NCBI RefSeq assembly: GCF_036924535.1
Contig: NZ_JAZHRT010000001.1
Coordinates: 496,001 to 560,000, forward strand
Source of the DNA: Bradyrhizobium sp. AZCC 2262
Lineage (GTDB): Bacteria; Pseudomonadota; Alphaproteobacteria; Rhizobiales; Xanthobacteraceae
Direction of reading: 5' to 3'
Length of the DNA: 64,000 bases
In this document: positions 42,336-53,248 of the stretch, piece by piece
How the letters are laid out: the number at the start of each line of letters is the position of its first letter
Position numbering within the stretch: the stretch's first letter is position 1
Position numbers and translations under genes: made by a program
Notes under the pieces: model-generated
Database searches by the model: none
Seen by the model: only the letters and a program-made list of their open reading frames with translations
What the model was told of the DNA's origin: nothing

Positions 42336-42350
42336 TCAACGCTTTCTTAA
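42336..42350. promoter_or_regulatory. CtrA-like box upstream of rsmH
   Basis: TCAA-N7-TTAA differs at one position from the CtrA consensus TTAA-N7-TTAA. It lies 263 bp before the rsmH start, in the region that must hold the dcw promoter. One mismatch makes it uncertain on its own. Confidence 0.35.
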
Positions 42351-42612
42351 CGCTAAGTGCCGTTACTAAGTGGTGAAGAGCCGAACCGGGTTGGGGACGG
42401 CCGAGACCCTCTTTCGCGCTCGAAATGCCATGGCAACCCAGCAAATTCCGTCCGGAAATGAGGGGGCGCGAGGCCGGACCAGAGGCGGCAATCGTGCCTG
42501 TTTGCGGTTTTTTGGCCAGAAAAGCCCGGCGAAGCGCAGAGATTTGAGGCGCAATGGGCCTGTTCGCGTCCATCTTCCATTTTGCAGGCTGGGATACGCC
42601 GGGGGACGGCGC

Positions 42613-43608
42613 ATGAGCCCGGCTGCGCCACGCCATATCTCCGTTCTCGGCCGCGAGGCGGTCGAAATGCTCGCCCCCCGCGATGGCGGCATTTATATCG
42701 ACGCGACCTTCGGTGCCGGCGGCTACAGCCGCGCGATCCTCGCCGTCGCGGGAACCCAGGTTATCGGCATCGACCGCGACCGGTCGGCGGTTACCGGCGG
42801 TTTCGATCTGGTCGATCAGTCCGATGGTCGGCTGACCCTGGTCGAGGACCGATTCTCCAACCTTGCGGACATCTGCGCGGGGCAAGGTGCGCCCGCGGTG
42901 GACGGCGTCGTGATGGACGTCGGCGTTTCCTCGATGCAGCTCGACCAGGCCGAGCGCGGCTTCTCGTTCCGGCTCGGCGGCCCGCTCGACATGCGGATGG
43001 GCCATGACGGGCCGACGGCGGCGGATGTGGTTGCGAAGGCTTCCGAGGCCGATCTCGCCAACATCATCTATATTTTCGGCGAAGAGCGCCATTCCCGCGC
43101 CGTGGCGCGCGCCATCGTGGCGGCGCGGAAAGAAGCGCCGATCACGACGACGCAAGCGCTGGCCGATATCGTCGGCAAGGTGGTGCGAAGCAAACCGAAC
43201 GAGATTCATCCGGCGACGCGCACGTTCCAGGGCTTGAGAATCTTCGTCAACGCGGAACTCGACGAACTGCATCTGGCGCTTGTGGCCGCCGAGCGCGTGC
43301 TGAAGCCCGGCGGGCGGCTGGTGGTGGTGTCGTTTCATTCGCTGGAAGACCGCATCGTCAAGGATTTCTTCAACGCGCGCGGCAAGACCGGCGGCGGATC
43401 GCGGCACTTGCCCGAAGTGGCGCAGGCCGCGCCGAGTTTTCAGATTTTGACCAAGCGTCCCGTTATCCCCGGCGAAGCCGAAGTCGCCGCCAATCCGCGC
43501 GCGCGTTCCGCAAAGCTGCGCGCTGCCGAGCGCACCACAGCGCCCGCGCATGCGGCAGACCGCCTGCCGGCCTGGCCCGTCCTTGCAGATGTGATGAGGG
43601 GAGGCTGA
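42613..43608 (+). CDS. rsmH: 16S rRNA m4C1402 N4-methyltransferase
   Basis: The start at 42613 ([20 protein letters not shown]) is supported by GGGGGACGG upstream; longer in-frame starts at 42370 and 42430 lack such sites. The 331-residue protein has the SAM-binding block [14 protein letters not shown], the conserved [25 protein letters not shown] and the C-terminal [17 protein letters not shown]. It methylates C1402 of 16S rRNA on N4. As in most bacteria it is the first gene of the dcw cluster; mraZ, often before it, is absent here. ftsL follows by 2 bp. Confidence 0.95.
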   Translation: MSPAAPRHISVLGREAVEMLAPRDGGIYIDATFGAGGYSRAILAVAGTQVIGIDRDRSAVTGGFDLVDQSDGRLTLVEDRFSNLADICAGQGAPAVDGVVMDVGVSSMQLDQAERGFSFRLGGPLDMRMGHDGPTAADVVAKASEADLANIIYIFGEERHSRAVARAIVAARKEAPITTTQALADIVGKVVRSKPNEIHPATRTFQGLRIFVNAELDELHLALVAAERVLKPGGRLVVVSFHSLEDRIVKDFFNARGKTGGGSRHLPEVAQAAPSFQILTKRPVIPGEAEVAANPRARSAKLRAAERTTAPAHAADRLPAWPVLADVMRGG

Positions 43609-43610
43609 CC

Positions 43611-44003
43611 GTGCGGATCGTCCACTTCCTCGTCATCGGCATGTTGATATTCGCGGCGGCCTACGTGTACCGGATCAAGATGGAATCGACCTCGCGCGTC
43701 GAACGCGTGCTGCGCCTCAACGCCGAGATCCGCGAGCAGCGCGACGCCATTGCGGCGCTGCGCGCGGAATGGGCCAAGCTCGATGCGCCGCTGCGGCTGC
43801 AAGGGCTCGCCGAACGCCATCTCGGCCTGAAGCCGCTCAACGCCACGCAATACGATCAGTTGAAGAACCTGCCGGAACGGCCGCCGGCCTTTGCAAGGCC
43901 CGGTGCACCCGATCCGATCGGCGCGATGATCAACACCATCGAGGCTGCCGCCGATGCGCCGCCCACAACCGGGTCGGTGCCAGCGACCGGAGATCGGCAA
44001 TGA
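43611..44003 (+). CDS. ftsL: Cell division protein FtsL
   Basis: The 130-residue bitopic protein starts with GTG after GGGGAGG. It has an N-terminal membrane helix (IVHFLVIGMLIFAAAYVYRI) and a periplasmic coiled coil (RVERVLRLNAEIREQRDAIA, then ALRAEWAKLDAPLRLQGLAE). This is the FtsL pattern of the FtsQLB complex, which links FtsW/FtsI to the ring. The tail from about residue 90 is Pro/Ala rich. It overlaps the ftsI start by ATGA. The call depends on position as well as shape, since sequence conservation in this family is low. Confidence 0.85.
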   Translation: MRIVHFLVIGMLIFAAAYVYRIKMESTSRVERVLRLNAEIREQRDAIAALRAEWAKLDAPLRLQGLAERHLGLKPLNATQYDQLKNLPERPPAFARPGAPDPIGAMINTIEAAADAPPTTGSVPATGDRQ

Positions 44004-45751
44004 CCGGCCGCGCGCTCACCAAAATCAAGCGGCCCGCGGAGCCGTGGCGGCAGCGGCTGATCCGCAGCCTGCTCTACGGGCGCAACGTCGATCGCGCCGC
44101 AAAAGCCCGGGCCAGGGTAGGATTGGCCATCCTGCTATTCGCGGCGATCTATGCGGTGCTGGCCGGACGTCTGGTGATGTTCGCGGTCGGCGCCGACAGT
44201 CACGGCGCGCGCCGCGCCGGCTCGCAGGACGCGATTGCGACCGCGCGGCCCGACATCGTCGACCGCAATGGCGAGGTGCTCGCCACCGACGTCAAGGCGC
44301 CGAGCCTGTTCGGTGAGCCGAGGCGCATCATCGACAAGGACGAGGCGATCGAACTCCTGACCGCGGCGCTGCCGGACCTCGATACGGCGGAGGCGCGCAC
44401 GCGCCTGTCGTCGCGCAAGGGCTTTGTCTGGCTGAAGCGCGAGATCACGCCAAAGCAGCAGCAGGACATCCACAAGCTCGGCGTTCCCGGCATCGGCTTC
44501 CTGCGCGAGAACAAGCGCGTCTATCCGACCGGCGCCGCGGTCGCGCATCTGATCGGGCTCGTCAATATCGACAACCAGGGCATCGCCGGGATGGAGAAGT
44601 GGCTGGACAATAACGGTCTGGCCGATCTGCACCGCGCCGGCTTTGCCACCGATCGCCTGCAGAAGCCGGTGGAACTGTCGATCGACCTGCGCGTCGAACA
44701 TGCGCTGCGCGACGAATTGTTGAAGGCGAAGGAAAAATACAAGGCCAAGGCGGCTTCCGGCCTCGTCTCCAACGTCCGGACCGGCGAGATCGTGGCCCTG
44801 GTGTCGCTGCCGGATTTCGATCCCAACAATCCGAAAGAAGCGCACGACCCCGAGCGCATCAACCGCCTGACCACGGGCGTGTTCGAAATGGGCTCGACCT
44901 TCAAGGCGCTGACGCTGGCGATGGCGCTGGATTCCGGCAAGGCCAACCTCAACACGCTGTATGACGCGCGTGGCGCGCTGCATTTCGGCAAGTTCGCCAT
45001 TCACGATACTCATCCGCTCGGCCGCTCGATCACGTTGTCGGAAGTGTTCACCTTCTCCTCGAATGTCGGCGCGGCCAGGATTGCGCTTGCGCAGGGCGTC
45101 GAGGCGCACAAGGCATTCCTGAAGAAGCTCGGCCAGATGGACCGGCTGCGCACCGAACTGCCCGAGAGCGCGTCGCCGATCGTGCCGAAGCGCTGGAGCG
45201 AACTCAACACCATCACGATCTCCTTCGGTCACGGCATCGCGGTGGCGCCGTTGCAGGCGGTGATGGGCATCAACGCGGTCGTCAATGGCGGCCTGCTGAT
45301 TCCCCCGACCTTCCTCAAGCGATCGGAAGAGGAAGCCAGGGCGATCGCCAAGAGAGTGGTCAAGACGGAAACTTCCGAGAAGATGCGCTATCTGATGCGG
45401 TTGAACGCCGAGATTGGAACCGCCAAGCAGGCCGACGTGAAGGGCTATTATATCGGCGGCAAGACCGGCACCTCGGAAAAGGTCGTCAACGGCCGCTATT
45501 CCAAGAAGCAGGTGCTCAACTCGTTCACCGCCATCATCCCGGCCGACAATCCGCAGTATCAGCTTCTGGTCATGCTGGACGAGCCGAAGGCGCTGCCGGA
45601 AACCCATGGCTTCATCACCTCGGGCTGGAACGCGGTGCCGACCGGCGGCAAGGTGATTGCCCGCATCGGGCCGCTTCTGGGCGTCGAGCCGCGCTTCGAT
45701 CTGCCGCCGTCCGACCGCCTTATTCTTGCGGCATCGAGGACAACCCAGTAA
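44000..45751 (+). CDS. ftsI: Peptidoglycan DD-transpeptidase FtsI (PBP3)
   Basis: The start ATG at 44000 overlaps the ftsL stop, giving 583 residues. A cytoplasmic N-terminus is followed by a membrane helix ([20 protein letters not shown]), a PBP dimer domain and a transpeptidase domain. All three active-site motifs are seen: SxxK in [13 protein letters not shown], SxN in [14 protein letters not shown] and KTG in [10 protein letters not shown]. It cross-links septal peptidoglycan together with FtsW. The enzyme is anchored in the inner membrane with its catalytic part in the periplasm. Confidence 0.95.
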   Translation: MTGRALTKIKRPAEPWRQRLIRSLLYGRNVDRAAKARARVGLAILLFAAIYAVLAGRLVMFAVGADSHGARRAGSQDAIATARPDIVDRNGEVLATDVKAPSLFGEPRRIIDKDEAIELLTAALPDLDTAEARTRLSSRKGFVWLKREITPKQQQDIHKLGVPGIGFLRENKRVYPTGAAVAHLIGLVNIDNQGIAGMEKWLDNNGLADLHRAGFATDRLQKPVELSIDLRVEHALRDELLKAKEKYKAKAASGLVSNVRTGEIVALVSLPDFDPNNPKEAHDPERINRLTTGVFEMGSTFKALTLAMALDSGKANLNTLYDARGALHFGKFAIHDTHPLGRSITLSEVFTFSSNVGAARIALAQGVEAHKAFLKKLGQMDRLRTELPESASPIVPKRWSELNTITISFGHGIAVAPLQAVMGINAVVNGGLLIPPTFLKRSEEEARAIAKRVVKTETSEKMRYLMRLNAEIGTAKQADVKGYYIGGKTGTSEKVVNGRYSKKQVLNSFTAIIPADNPQYQLLVMLDEPKALPETHGFITSGWNAVPTGGKVIARIGPLLGVEPRFDLPPSDRLILAASRTTQ

Positions 45752-45797
45752 GGCGTAATATCACGCGCCCTCACTGCCCCGGCCGGACTGGAAGAAG

Positions 45798-47258
45798 ATG
45801 AAACTACGCGACCTCTTCAGCAATGACGCTGCGATCGGACCGCAAGCGGAAGCTGTTGATGTGAAAGGCCTTGCGGTCGACAGCCGCGCCGTCACGCCGG
45901 GCGACCTGTTCTTCGCGCTGGCAGGCAGCAAGACCGACGGTTCGCGCTTCATCGATTCCGCGATTGCGTCAGGGGCCGTTGCGATAGCCGGAGACCACGC
46001 GCCGCAGGTCGAGGGCCGTGTGCCCTTTGTCGTCACGCCAAATCCGCGCCGCGCGCTGGCGCTGGCGGCGGCGAGATTCTACCCGCGGCAACCCGCGACA
46101 ACAGCGGCGGTGACCGGGACCAGCGGCAAGACGTCGGTCGGCGCATTTACGCGCCAGATCTGGGAACGGCTCGGCCATGCCGCGGCCAGCATCGGCACCA
46201 TCGGTCTCGTTTCGCCGAAGCGCACGGTGTACGGCTCGCTGACGACGCCGGACCCGATCGCGCTGCACCGGCAGCTCGACGAAATCGCGGGCGAGGGCGT
46301 GACGCATCTCGCCTTCGAGGCGTCCTCGCACGGGCTCGACCAGTTCCGCCTCGATGGCGTGCGCATCGCCGCCGGCGGCTTCACCAACCTCACGCGCGAT
46401 CACATGGACTATCACCCTGACGTCGCGCACTACCTCGCCGCCAAGCTGCGGCTGTTCCGCGATCTCGTCGCGCCGGGCGGCGCGGCAGTGATCTCGGCCG
46501 ATCATGAGTGCTCGCAGGAAGTGATCGACGCGGCACGGTCACGATCCCTGCGGATCATTGCCGTCGGCCGCAACGGTGACGGAGCAGGCGAGGGCATTCG
46601 TCTTGTCGAAGCTGAGATCGAAGGTTTTGCGCAAAAGCTCACGCTCGAACATCGCGGACGCAAGCAAACGATCAAGCTGCCGCTGGTCGGTGAATTTCAG
46701 ATCGAGAACGCACTTGTCGCCGCGGGGCTTGCGATCGGCACCGGCAGCGAGCCGGCCGCCGTGCTTGCTGTGCTCGAACACCTCGAAGGCGCCAAAGGGC
46801 GGCTGGAGCGGGTCGGCGAACACAATGGCGCGCCGATCTTCGTCGATTACGCGCACAAGCCGGATGCGCTGGCGAAGGCGCTGCAGGCGCTGCGGCCCTA
46901 CGCCAAGCGCAAGCTGGTTGTGATCTTCGGCGCCGGCGGTGATCGCGATGCCGGCAAGCGCCCGATCATGGGTGCGATCGCGGCCGAGAATGCCGATGAT
47001 GTCATCGTCACCGACGACAATCCGCGCAGCGAGAATCCGGAAACAATCCGCGCCGCCATTCTGGCGGCAGCGAAGGGCGCCCGCGACATCGGCGATCGCG
47101 CTGAAGCGATCAGGGCCGGCATCGAGGCGCTGCAGCCCGGCGATGCGCTCTTGATTGCCGGCAAGGGGCACGAGACCGGCCAGATCGTCGGCGACAAGGT
47201 TTTATCGTTCAGCGATCATGAGGCGGTGGCCGCCGCGCTCGCAGCGAGGGTGGCATGA
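45798..47258 (+). CDS. murE: UDP-MurNAc-L-Ala-D-Glu:meso-DAP ligase
   Basis: The 486-residue ATP-dependent ligase adds meso-diaminopimelate to UDP-MurNAc-L-Ala-D-Glu. It has the Mur domain order with [20 protein letters not shown] in the N-domain, the P-loop [13 protein letters not shown] near 109, and the central [20 protein letters not shown]. The DAP-recognition motif [10 protein letters not shown] near 412 confirms DAP and excludes lysine specificity. It overlaps murF by ATGA at 47255-47258, so the two are translationally coupled. Confidence 0.95.
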   Translation: MKLRDLFSNDAAIGPQAEAVDVKGLAVDSRAVTPGDLFFALAGSKTDGSRFIDSAIASGAVAIAGDHAPQVEGRVPFVVTPNPRRALALAAARFYPRQPATTAAVTGTSGKTSVGAFTRQIWERLGHAAASIGTIGLVSPKRTVYGSLTTPDPIALHRQLDEIAGEGVTHLAFEASSHGLDQFRLDGVRIAAGGFTNLTRDHMDYHPDVAHYLAAKLRLFRDLVAPGGAAVISADHECSQEVIDAARSRSLRIIAVGRNGDGAGEGIRLVEAEIEGFAQKLTLEHRGRKQTIKLPLVGEFQIENALVAAGLAIGTGSEPAAVLAVLEHLEGAKGRLERVGEHNGAPIFVDYAHKPDALAKALQALRPYAKRKLVVIFGAGGDRDAGKRPIMGAIAAENADDVIVTDDNPRSENPETIRAAILAAAKGARDIGDRAEAIRAGIEALQPGDALLIAGKGHETGQIVGDKVLSFSDHEAVAAALAARVA

Positions 47259-48638
47259 GCACGACGCCATTGTGGACCATTGCCGAAGTCGCGCAGGCGC
47301 TCGGGCTATCGGGGGAATTTGCCGGCACGCCGATCGATTTCGTCACGCAGGACAGCCGCCTTGTAAAACCGGGATGCCTGTTCGTGGCGTTGAGCGGCAC
47401 GCCGAGCGGCGGCTTCATCTCCAGCTTCGCCAGCGCGCGCGACGGCTGGGAATTCGCCGACAAGGCGCAAGCCGCCGGTGCGGTCGCGATGATCGTTCCC
47501 GCATCGGATCGCCGGCATCGGCGTTCCGCAACTGGTCGTCAAGGACACGCTGATCGATGGCCTGTGGCGGCTTGCGCGTGCGGCGCGGGCACGGTTCAAG
47601 GGCCCCGTGATCGGCTTGACCGGCAGCGCCGGCAAGACCAGCACCAAGGAATTCCTCGCTGCGTACCCTGCCGCCTATGCCAGCCCGAGCAGTTTCAATA
47701 ATTTCTGGGGCGTGCCGCTGACGCTGTGCAACGCCAGCCCCAAGGCGAGCGTGTGGGTCGTCGAAATGGGCATGAACCAATCAGGCGAAATCGCGCGGCT
47801 CAGCGAATTGACGAGGCCTACGGTCGCGCTTGTCGTAAACGTGCAGCCGGTGCATCTGGAAAAGCTCGGCAGCCTGGAAGCGATCCGGCGCGAGAAGGTG
47901 AGCATCGCGCAAGGGCTGCCAAAGGACGGCGTGCTGGTGTTGCCTCACGATGTCGATGCGCCGGAATGGAACGGCAAGGTGGTGCGCTTCGGCGAGGAAT
48001 CAGAGGTGCGGGCGTTGAAACACACTGCTCGGGGTGAGAGTTGGGATGTCGCCGTGCAGGTGAACGGCAAGCCGATCGAATTCAGCCTGACACCCGGTGC
48101 ACCGCATCGCCTGCAGAACGGGCTTGCCGCGCTGGCGTCCATCCAAGCCGCCGGGCTCGAACCCGCGGCGCTGGCGAAAGAACTCGACCATGTCGGCATC
48201 ATGACCGGCCGCGGTGTCGAGCAGGCGGCCCATGGCGTCACCCTGATCGACGACAGTTTCAACGGCAATCCGGCCAGCATGGTGGCCGCGCTCGGCAGCC
48301 TGAAGGCGCGGCCGGTGAAGGCCGGCCGGCGCATCGCCATTCTCGGCGACATGCTGGAACTGGGCGCTGATGCGCCCGCCTATCACACGAAGCTCGCGAA
48401 GGACTTGGCCGGAATCGACGGCATTTACTGCGTCGGCCCGCTGATGCGGCACTTATACGATCTCGTCCCGGCGGAGCGGGCGCTTGGCTGGCATGCAGAC
48501 CCGGCCACGCTCGATCCCCAGGAAATCGCCGCATTGCTGCGGGACGGGGATGTGGTGGTCGTCAAGGGCAGCAAAAAGATGTTCTGGGTGAACAAGTTTG
48601 TGCCGAGGCTGCTGGCCGCCCTGCAGGCAAAGGCGTAA
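47255..48638 (+). CDS. murF: UDP-MurNAc-tripeptide:D-Ala-D-Ala ligase, with apparent +1 frameshift
   Basis: The first frame starts [20 protein letters not shown] and follows the MurF N-domain through AQAAGAVAMIVP. Near 47504 the frame breaks. In the next frame the protein continues RIAGIGVPQLVVKDTLIDGL, then the P-loop VIGLTGSAGKTSTKEFLA and the rest to KFVPRLLAALQAKA. Removing one T from CCCGCATCGG gives a continuous VPARIAGIGVPQ, which fits the family. MurF is essential for peptidoglycan, so an inactivated single copy is hard to explain. A sequencing or assembly error is the simplest reading; ribosomal frameshifting or a second copy elsewhere are alternatives. All catalytic motifs are present. 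Confidence 0.88.
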
Positions 48639-48823
48639 ACTGGCCGCACCTGACGGCCCGTTGCGTCCGCGAGAGACGATTCGTCAATACCCCATGCGTG
48701 ACCAAGATTTGCTTGGTTTGAGGATGAAAACGATTATCAAGGCGTTGGCCGGAACGAACGCGTTCCCGGAGAGCGCTTCCCGCCAAAGACGGCGCAACCA
48801 AGCCGCGTGATAGGGCCTTTTGA

Positions 48824-49930
48824 ATGTTTTACTGGCTGATCGAGCTTTCCAACACCGTTCCCGGTTTTGGCATCTTCCGTGGCTTGTTCAACGTGTTTCG
48901 CTACATCACCTTCCGCACCGGCGGGGCGATGGTGACCGGCGCGCTTTTCGTATTCCTGTTCGGGCCCTGGATCATCGATCATCTGCGGCTGCGGCAAGGC
49001 AAGGGCCAGCCGATCCGCACCGACGGCCCGCAATCGCATCTGATCTCCAAGAAGGGCACGCCGACGATGGGCGGGCTGATGATCCTGTCAGGCCTCGTGG
49101 TGTCGACGCTGCTGTGGGCCAATCCACTCAACCCCTACGTCTGGATCGTGCTTGCGGTGACGCTCGGCTTCGGCTTCGTCGGATTTTACGACGACTATCT
49201 GAAGGTGACCAAGCAGAGCCACAGCGGGTTCGCCGGCAAGCTGCGGCTGTTGATCGAAGCGGTGATTGCGCTCGTGGCCTGCTACGCGCTGGTGCGGCTC
49301 GGCCGCGATGCGACATCGACGTCGCTTGCGATACCCTTCCTGAAAGACGTGGTGATCAATTTCGGCTGGTTCTTCGTGATCTTCGGCGCGTTCGTCATCG
49401 TCGGCGCCGGCAACGCGGTGAACCTGACCGACGGCCTCGACGGGCTTGCGATCGTGCCGGTCATGATCGCCGCCGCCAGCTTCGGCATGATCTCGTATTT
49501 GACGGGTAACGCGGTCTTCTCGGACTACCTGCAGATCAGATATGTGGCCGGCACTGGCGAACTCGCGGTGCTGTGCGGCGCGGTGCTCGGCGCCGGACTC
49601 GGGTTCCTCTGGTTCAACGCACCGCCGGCATCGATCTTCATGGGCGACACCGGCTCGCTCGCGCTCGGCGGCATGCTCGGCGCGACCGCGGTGGCCGTGA
49701 AGCACGAGATCGTGCTGGCCGTGATCGGCGGATTGTTCGTGCTGGAAGCCGTCTCCGTGATCGTGCAGGTCGCCTCGTTCAAGATGACGGGCAAACGCGT
49801 GTTCCGGATGGCGCCGCTGCATCATCATTTCGAGCAAAAGGGCTGGACCGAACCGCAGATCGTGATCCGGTTCTGGATCATCTCGGTGATGCTGGCGCTC
49901 GCCGGCCTCTCCACGCTGAAACTGCGGTGA
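48824..49930 (+). CDS. mraY: Phospho-MurNAc-pentapeptide transferase
   Basis: The 368-residue, roughly ten-helix inner-membrane enzyme makes lipid I from UDP-MurNAc-pentapeptide and undecaprenyl phosphate. Its signatures are [46 protein letters not shown], the metal-binding [12 protein letters not shown] and the C-terminal [15 protein letters not shown] gap of 185 bp separates it from murF, more than elsewhere in the cluster, and may hold a promoter; I see no gene in it. The start is [16 protein letters not shown]. Confidence 0.95.
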   Translation: MFYWLIELSNTVPGFGIFRGLFNVFRYITFRTGGAMVTGALFVFLFGPWIIDHLRLRQGKGQPIRTDGPQSHLISKKGTPTMGGLMILSGLVVSTLLWANPLNPYVWIVLAVTLGFGFVGFYDDYLKVTKQSHSGFAGKLRLLIEAVIALVACYALVRLGRDATSTSLAIPFLKDVVINFGWFFVIFGAFVIVGAGNAVNLTDGLDGLAIVPVMIAAASFGMISYLTGNAVFSDYLQIRYVAGTGELAVLCGAVLGAGLGFLWFNAPPASIFMGDTGSLALGGMLGATAVAVKHEIVLAVIGGLFVLEAVSVIVQVASFKMTGKRVFRMAPLHHHFEQKGWTEPQIVIRFWIISVMLALAGLSTLKLR

Positions 49931-49951
49931 CGATCGTGCGACCCCGCCACT

Positions 49952-50030
49952 GTCGTTCCGGAGGCCGCAAAGCGGCAATCCGGAACCTCGAGATTCCGGG
50001 TTCGATGCTGGCGCATCGCCCCGGAATGAC
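49952..50030. repeat. Dispersed repeat family C, copy 2
   Basis: It begins GTCGTTCCGGAGGCCGCAAA, contains CTCGAGATTCCGGGTTCGAT, and ends ATCGCCCCGGAATGAC. It fills the space between mraY and murD within the same transcript and can fold into a stem (TCGTTCCGG / CCGGAATGA). Confidence 0.8.
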
Positions 50031-50042
50031 CGTGGAGGCATC

Positions 50043-51443
50043 ATGATCCCCGTCACTTCCTTTGCGGGCAAGACGGTCGCCGTGTTCGGCCTCGGCGGCT
50101 CGGGTCTTGCGAGCTGCCACGCGCTGAAGGCCGGCGGCGCGGAAGTGATCGCCGGTGACGACAGTGCCGACAATGTCGCCAAGGCAGCGCAGGCCGGTTT
50201 CACCACCGCCGATCTGCGCACGGTGTCGTGGTCGAATTTTTCGGCGCTGATTTTGACGCCCGGCGCGCCGCTGACGCATCCGGCGCCGCATTGGTCGGTG
50301 CTGATGGCGCGGCAGGCCGGCTGTGAGGTGATCGGCGACATCGAGCTGTTCTGCCGCGAGCGCCGCCGTCATGCGCCCGACGCGCCGTTCGTCGCCATCA
50401 CCGGCACCAACGGCAAGTCGACCACGACCGCGCTGATCGCGCATCTGATGAAGGTGGCAGGCTACGACACCCAGATGGGCGGCAATATCGGCACCGCGAT
50501 CCTCTCGCTGGAGCCGCCACGGATGGGGCGGGTGCATGTGATCGAGATGTCGTCCTACCAGATCGATCTGGCGCCCTCGCTCGACCCGTCGGTGGGAATT
50601 CTCCTGAATGTCAGCGAAGACCATATCGACCGCCACGGCACGCTGGAGCATTACGCCGCCGTCAAGGCGCGGCTGGTCGCCGGCGTGCAGCCGCAGGGCA
50701 CGTCCATTGTCGGCGTCGATGACGGCTGGTGCCGCAGCATCGCCGACCGGCTCGACCAGGCCGGCAGGCGCGTGGTGCGGATCTCCGTGAAGAACCCGCT
50801 GCCAGACGGGATCTATGTCGAGCGCGAGACCATCGTGCAGGCCTCCGGCGGCGCGCGCCGCGAGATTGCGAGATTGGGCGGTATCGGTTCGCTGCGCGGG
50901 CTGCACAATGCACAGAACGCGGCCTGCGCGTCGGCCTGCGCGCTGGCGATGGGCATCTCGATCGATACGTTGCAAAACGGCCTGCGCAGCTTCCCGGGCC
51001 TCGCGCATCGCATGGAGCAGGTCGGCCGCCGCGGCAACGTGCTGTTCGTCAACGACTCCAAGGGCACCAACGCCGACGCCGCCGCGCACGCGCTGTCGTC
51101 GTTCGCCGATATCTTCTGGATCGCCGGCGGCAAGCCGAAGCAGGGCGGCATTGCCGGCCTCGCCGAATACTTTCCGCGCATCCGAAAAGCCTATTTGATC
51201 GGCGAAGCGGCGCAGGAGTTTGCAGGCACGCTGGGTGAGCGCGTGCCGCACGAGATTTCCGAAACGATCGATGTCGCCGTCGCCAACGCCGCGCGCGACG
51301 CGGAAGCCTCGGGGATCGCCGATCCGGTCGTGCTGCTGTCGCCCGCCTGCGCCTCGTTCGACCAGTACCGCAATTTCGAAATCCGCGGCGCCAAGTTCCG
51401 CGATCTGGTGACGGCGCTGCCGGGTGTGAAGCCGGTGGTGTGA
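50043..51443 (+). CDS. murD: UDP-MurNAc-L-Ala:D-Glu ligase
   Basis: The 466-residue ligase adds D-glutamate to UDP-MurNAc-L-Ala. Features are the N-domain [20 protein letters not shown], the P-loop [20 protein letters not shown] at about 117-136, the metal and substrate blocks [12 protein letters not shown] and [20 protein letters not shown], then [15 protein letters not shown] and [14 protein letters not shown] in the C-domain. Next comes a two-gene insertion (51508-53962) before ftsW, which in related genomes normally follows murD directly. Confidence 0.95.
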   Translation: MIPVTSFAGKTVAVFGLGGSGLASCHALKAGGAEVIAGDDSADNVAKAAQAGFTTADLRTVSWSNFSALILTPGAPLTHPAPHWSVLMARQAGCEVIGDIELFCRERRRHAPDAPFVAITGTNGKSTTTALIAHLMKVAGYDTQMGGNIGTAILSLEPPRMGRVHVIEMSSYQIDLAPSLDPSVGILLNVSEDHIDRHGTLEHYAAVKARLVAGVQPQGTSIVGVDDGWCRSIADRLDQAGRRVVRISVKNPLPDGIYVERETIVQASGGARREIARLGGIGSLRGLHNAQNAACASACALAMGISIDTLQNGLRSFPGLAHRMEQVGRRGNVLFVNDSKGTNADAAAHALSSFADIFWIAGGKPKQGGIAGLAEYFPRIRKAYLIGEAAQEFAGTLGERVPHEISETIDVAVANAARDAEASGIADPVVLLSPACASFDQYRNFEIRGAKFRDLVTALPGVKPVV

Positions 51444-51458
51444 AGATGCGGATCGGCT

Positions 51459-51479
51459 AGGATGGGCTCTACCCATCCT
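51459..51479. terminator. Hairpin after murD
   Basis: AGGATGGG / CCCATCCT with loop CTCTA starts 16 bases after the murD stop. It shares TAGGATGGG with the 32-bp REP arms at 18242 and looks like a shortened member of that family. It may weaken or end the murD transcript before the inserted genes. Confidence 0.5.
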
Positions 51480-51507
51480 GCATACGGCTCATTCGAGGGT
51501 GTCGTAA

Positions 51508-52956
51508 ATGACAGTTCATGCTCCCTCACGCGTCCGTGTCTGTTTCGCGGTTGCAGTCCTTTCGGCGACCTTTGCGCTTGATGCCGTCGCAGATGCGGCG
51601 TCGCCGGTGCCCGACAGGGTGTCTCTCAGCGAGTCGACGATTTCGTGGAGCACCGTCAAGTACGCGACCTCTGCGGAGAACGGATTCGTCAGCGGGTCGC
51701 TCGACAAGAAGACCATCGTCGATCGCACGTTCAAGACCCACGTGCTCGAGAATCGTTATCTGAAGGTAACGCTCGTGCCCGAATTCGGCGGGCGCATTCT
51801 TTCCATCATTTACAAACCGACCGGCCACGAACAACTTTACCGCACCGAAGTAGGCGTGCCTTACGGGATGACGGCCGGTAATTTTTATTACGACTGGCTG
51901 ATGGTGTATGGCGGCATCTTCCCCACCTTCCCGGATCCCGAGCATGGCAGGACGTGGCTGAAGCCGTGGGATTTCAAGGTCGTGAAGCAGAGTGCCGACG
52001 AGGTGACGGTGTCGATGTCGCTCAAGGACGATTTCGCGTATTCCGCCGCGCCAAAGCAGTTCCTCAAGGGTTCGACGGGCATCGAAGCGACTTACCATGT
52101 CACGCTGAAAGCCGATCGCGCCGCGCTCGATGCGCGCGTGGTGCTGAAAAATCCGCAAGCCCAGACGATCGATTACGAGTACTGGACGTGCACGACGCTG
52201 GCGCCGGGATCGGACCCGAACAATCCCAAGACGACCGGCGGCGCCGAAATCATCGCGCCGATCCAGGCCTACAGCACGCCCGCCTGGTCGGCGAGTCTGT
52301 CCGGCGGCGATGAGAGCTTAAGCCCGGGCAAGAGCCGTTTCGAAAAACTGCGCCACTTCAGGAACTGGGCGACGATGGGCATCGCGTACGCGGCGCCCGA
52401 TATGCAGGGCGGAAACTTCTGGGGTGTGATCAACCACGATAACGAAGAGGGGATCATCCGCATCGCCGACAATACAGTCACGCGGGGTTTGAAGATGTGG
52501 ACGTGGGGATATCCGTCGTTCACGAACGAAACCGACGCACGCAAGGACCCGAACGAAGCGCGGCCTTACGTCGAATTGTGGGCCGGCGTGTCGGATCAGT
52601 TTTTCCACCGCGCAAAACTTCCCGCGCGGGGTGACGTGTCTATTCCGGAGACCTACAGCCCGACCGTCGGCATGAGCAACGTAACGGATGCGAACGAGAA
52701 TATCCTGATCAATTTTTCAGCCGCGGCATCGGGCGTGAACCTTCAGTTCTTCAGTGTCGAACCGGCCACGCCGTTGCGCGTCACGTTGACACGCGGCGAC
52801 GCGATATTGTTCAACGACGCCGTGACAGCCGACCCGAAAAACGGAAATCGCATTTCCGTAGGGGCTCCTGCCGGCGGCAATGATGATCAGGTGCGGCTGA
52901 CGATCACGACCGCGGAAGGTAAAGAGCTGATCGCGGCCGAGACAAAGATAAAATAG
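51508..52956 (+). CDS. Secreted DUF5107-type protein (galactose-mutarotase fold), inserted in the dcw cluster
   Basis: The 482-residue protein has an N-terminal export signal (VRVCFAVAVLSATFALDAVA) and a beta-sandwich domain that begins VLENRYLKVTLVPEFGGRIL, the typical start of DUF5107. The domain resembles aldose-epimerase-like sugar-binding proteins; DUF5107 is often fused to TPR repeats, which are absent here. Blocks such as GGNFWGVINHDNEEGIIRIA and RPYVELWAGVSDQFF are consistent with the fold. The function is unknown and may involve extracellular carbohydrate. The gene has a weaker ribosome binding site than its neighbours, and its codon use looks somewhat different. It lies between murD and ftsW, where such a gene is not expected. 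Confidence 0.7.
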   Translation: MTVHAPSRVRVCFAVAVLSATFALDAVADAASPVPDRVSLSESTISWSTVKYATSAENGFVSGSLDKKTIVDRTFKTHVLENRYLKVTLVPEFGGRILSIIYKPTGHEQLYRTEVGVPYGMTAGNFYYDWLMVYGGIFPTFPDPEHGRTWLKPWDFKVVKQSADEVTVSMSLKDDFAYSAAPKQFLKGSTGIEATYHVTLKADRAALDARVVLKNPQAQTIDYEYWTCTTLAPGSDPNNPKTTGGAEIIAPIQAYSTPAWSASLSGGDESLSPGKSRFEKLRHFRNWATMGIAYAAPDMQGGNFWGVINHDNEEGIIRIADNTVTRGLKMWTWGYPSFTNETDARKDPNEARPYVELWAGVSDQFFHRAKLPARGDVSIPETYSPTVGMSNVTDANENILINFSAAASGVNLQFFSVEPATPLRVTLTRGDAILFNDAVTADPKNGNRISVGAPAGGNDDQVRLTITTAEGKELIAAETKIK

Positions 52957-53248
52957 ATTGCCGTTTCTGATTCCCCGGCGCCCCAAAGCGGCTGCGGCTA
53001 TCTTGCGCTCGTTGTCGATGGGCACGCGATCGTCGGATTGGGGGCGTCTTTCGGATTTGGCGGGGTTTCCGCTTTTGCTTTTGGGCCAATGGCCGGGATC
53101 GGCAGGATCACCAGCGGCATTTTCCTGCGCGCGCCTCGCGCGCCGATGTAGGCAATCGTCGTGACAGATATCATAAAACCTTAAGATGTAGTTCGGTACG
53201 GTTGATTTTCGGCCGGACCACCTTCGATCAGGAAAGGTGCTGAAGACG

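Noticed and set aside
42370..42612. Longer RsmH start at 42370 or 42430
   Set aside because: Sequence before [11 protein letters not shown] is not RsmH-like, and GGGGGACGG marks the start at 42613.
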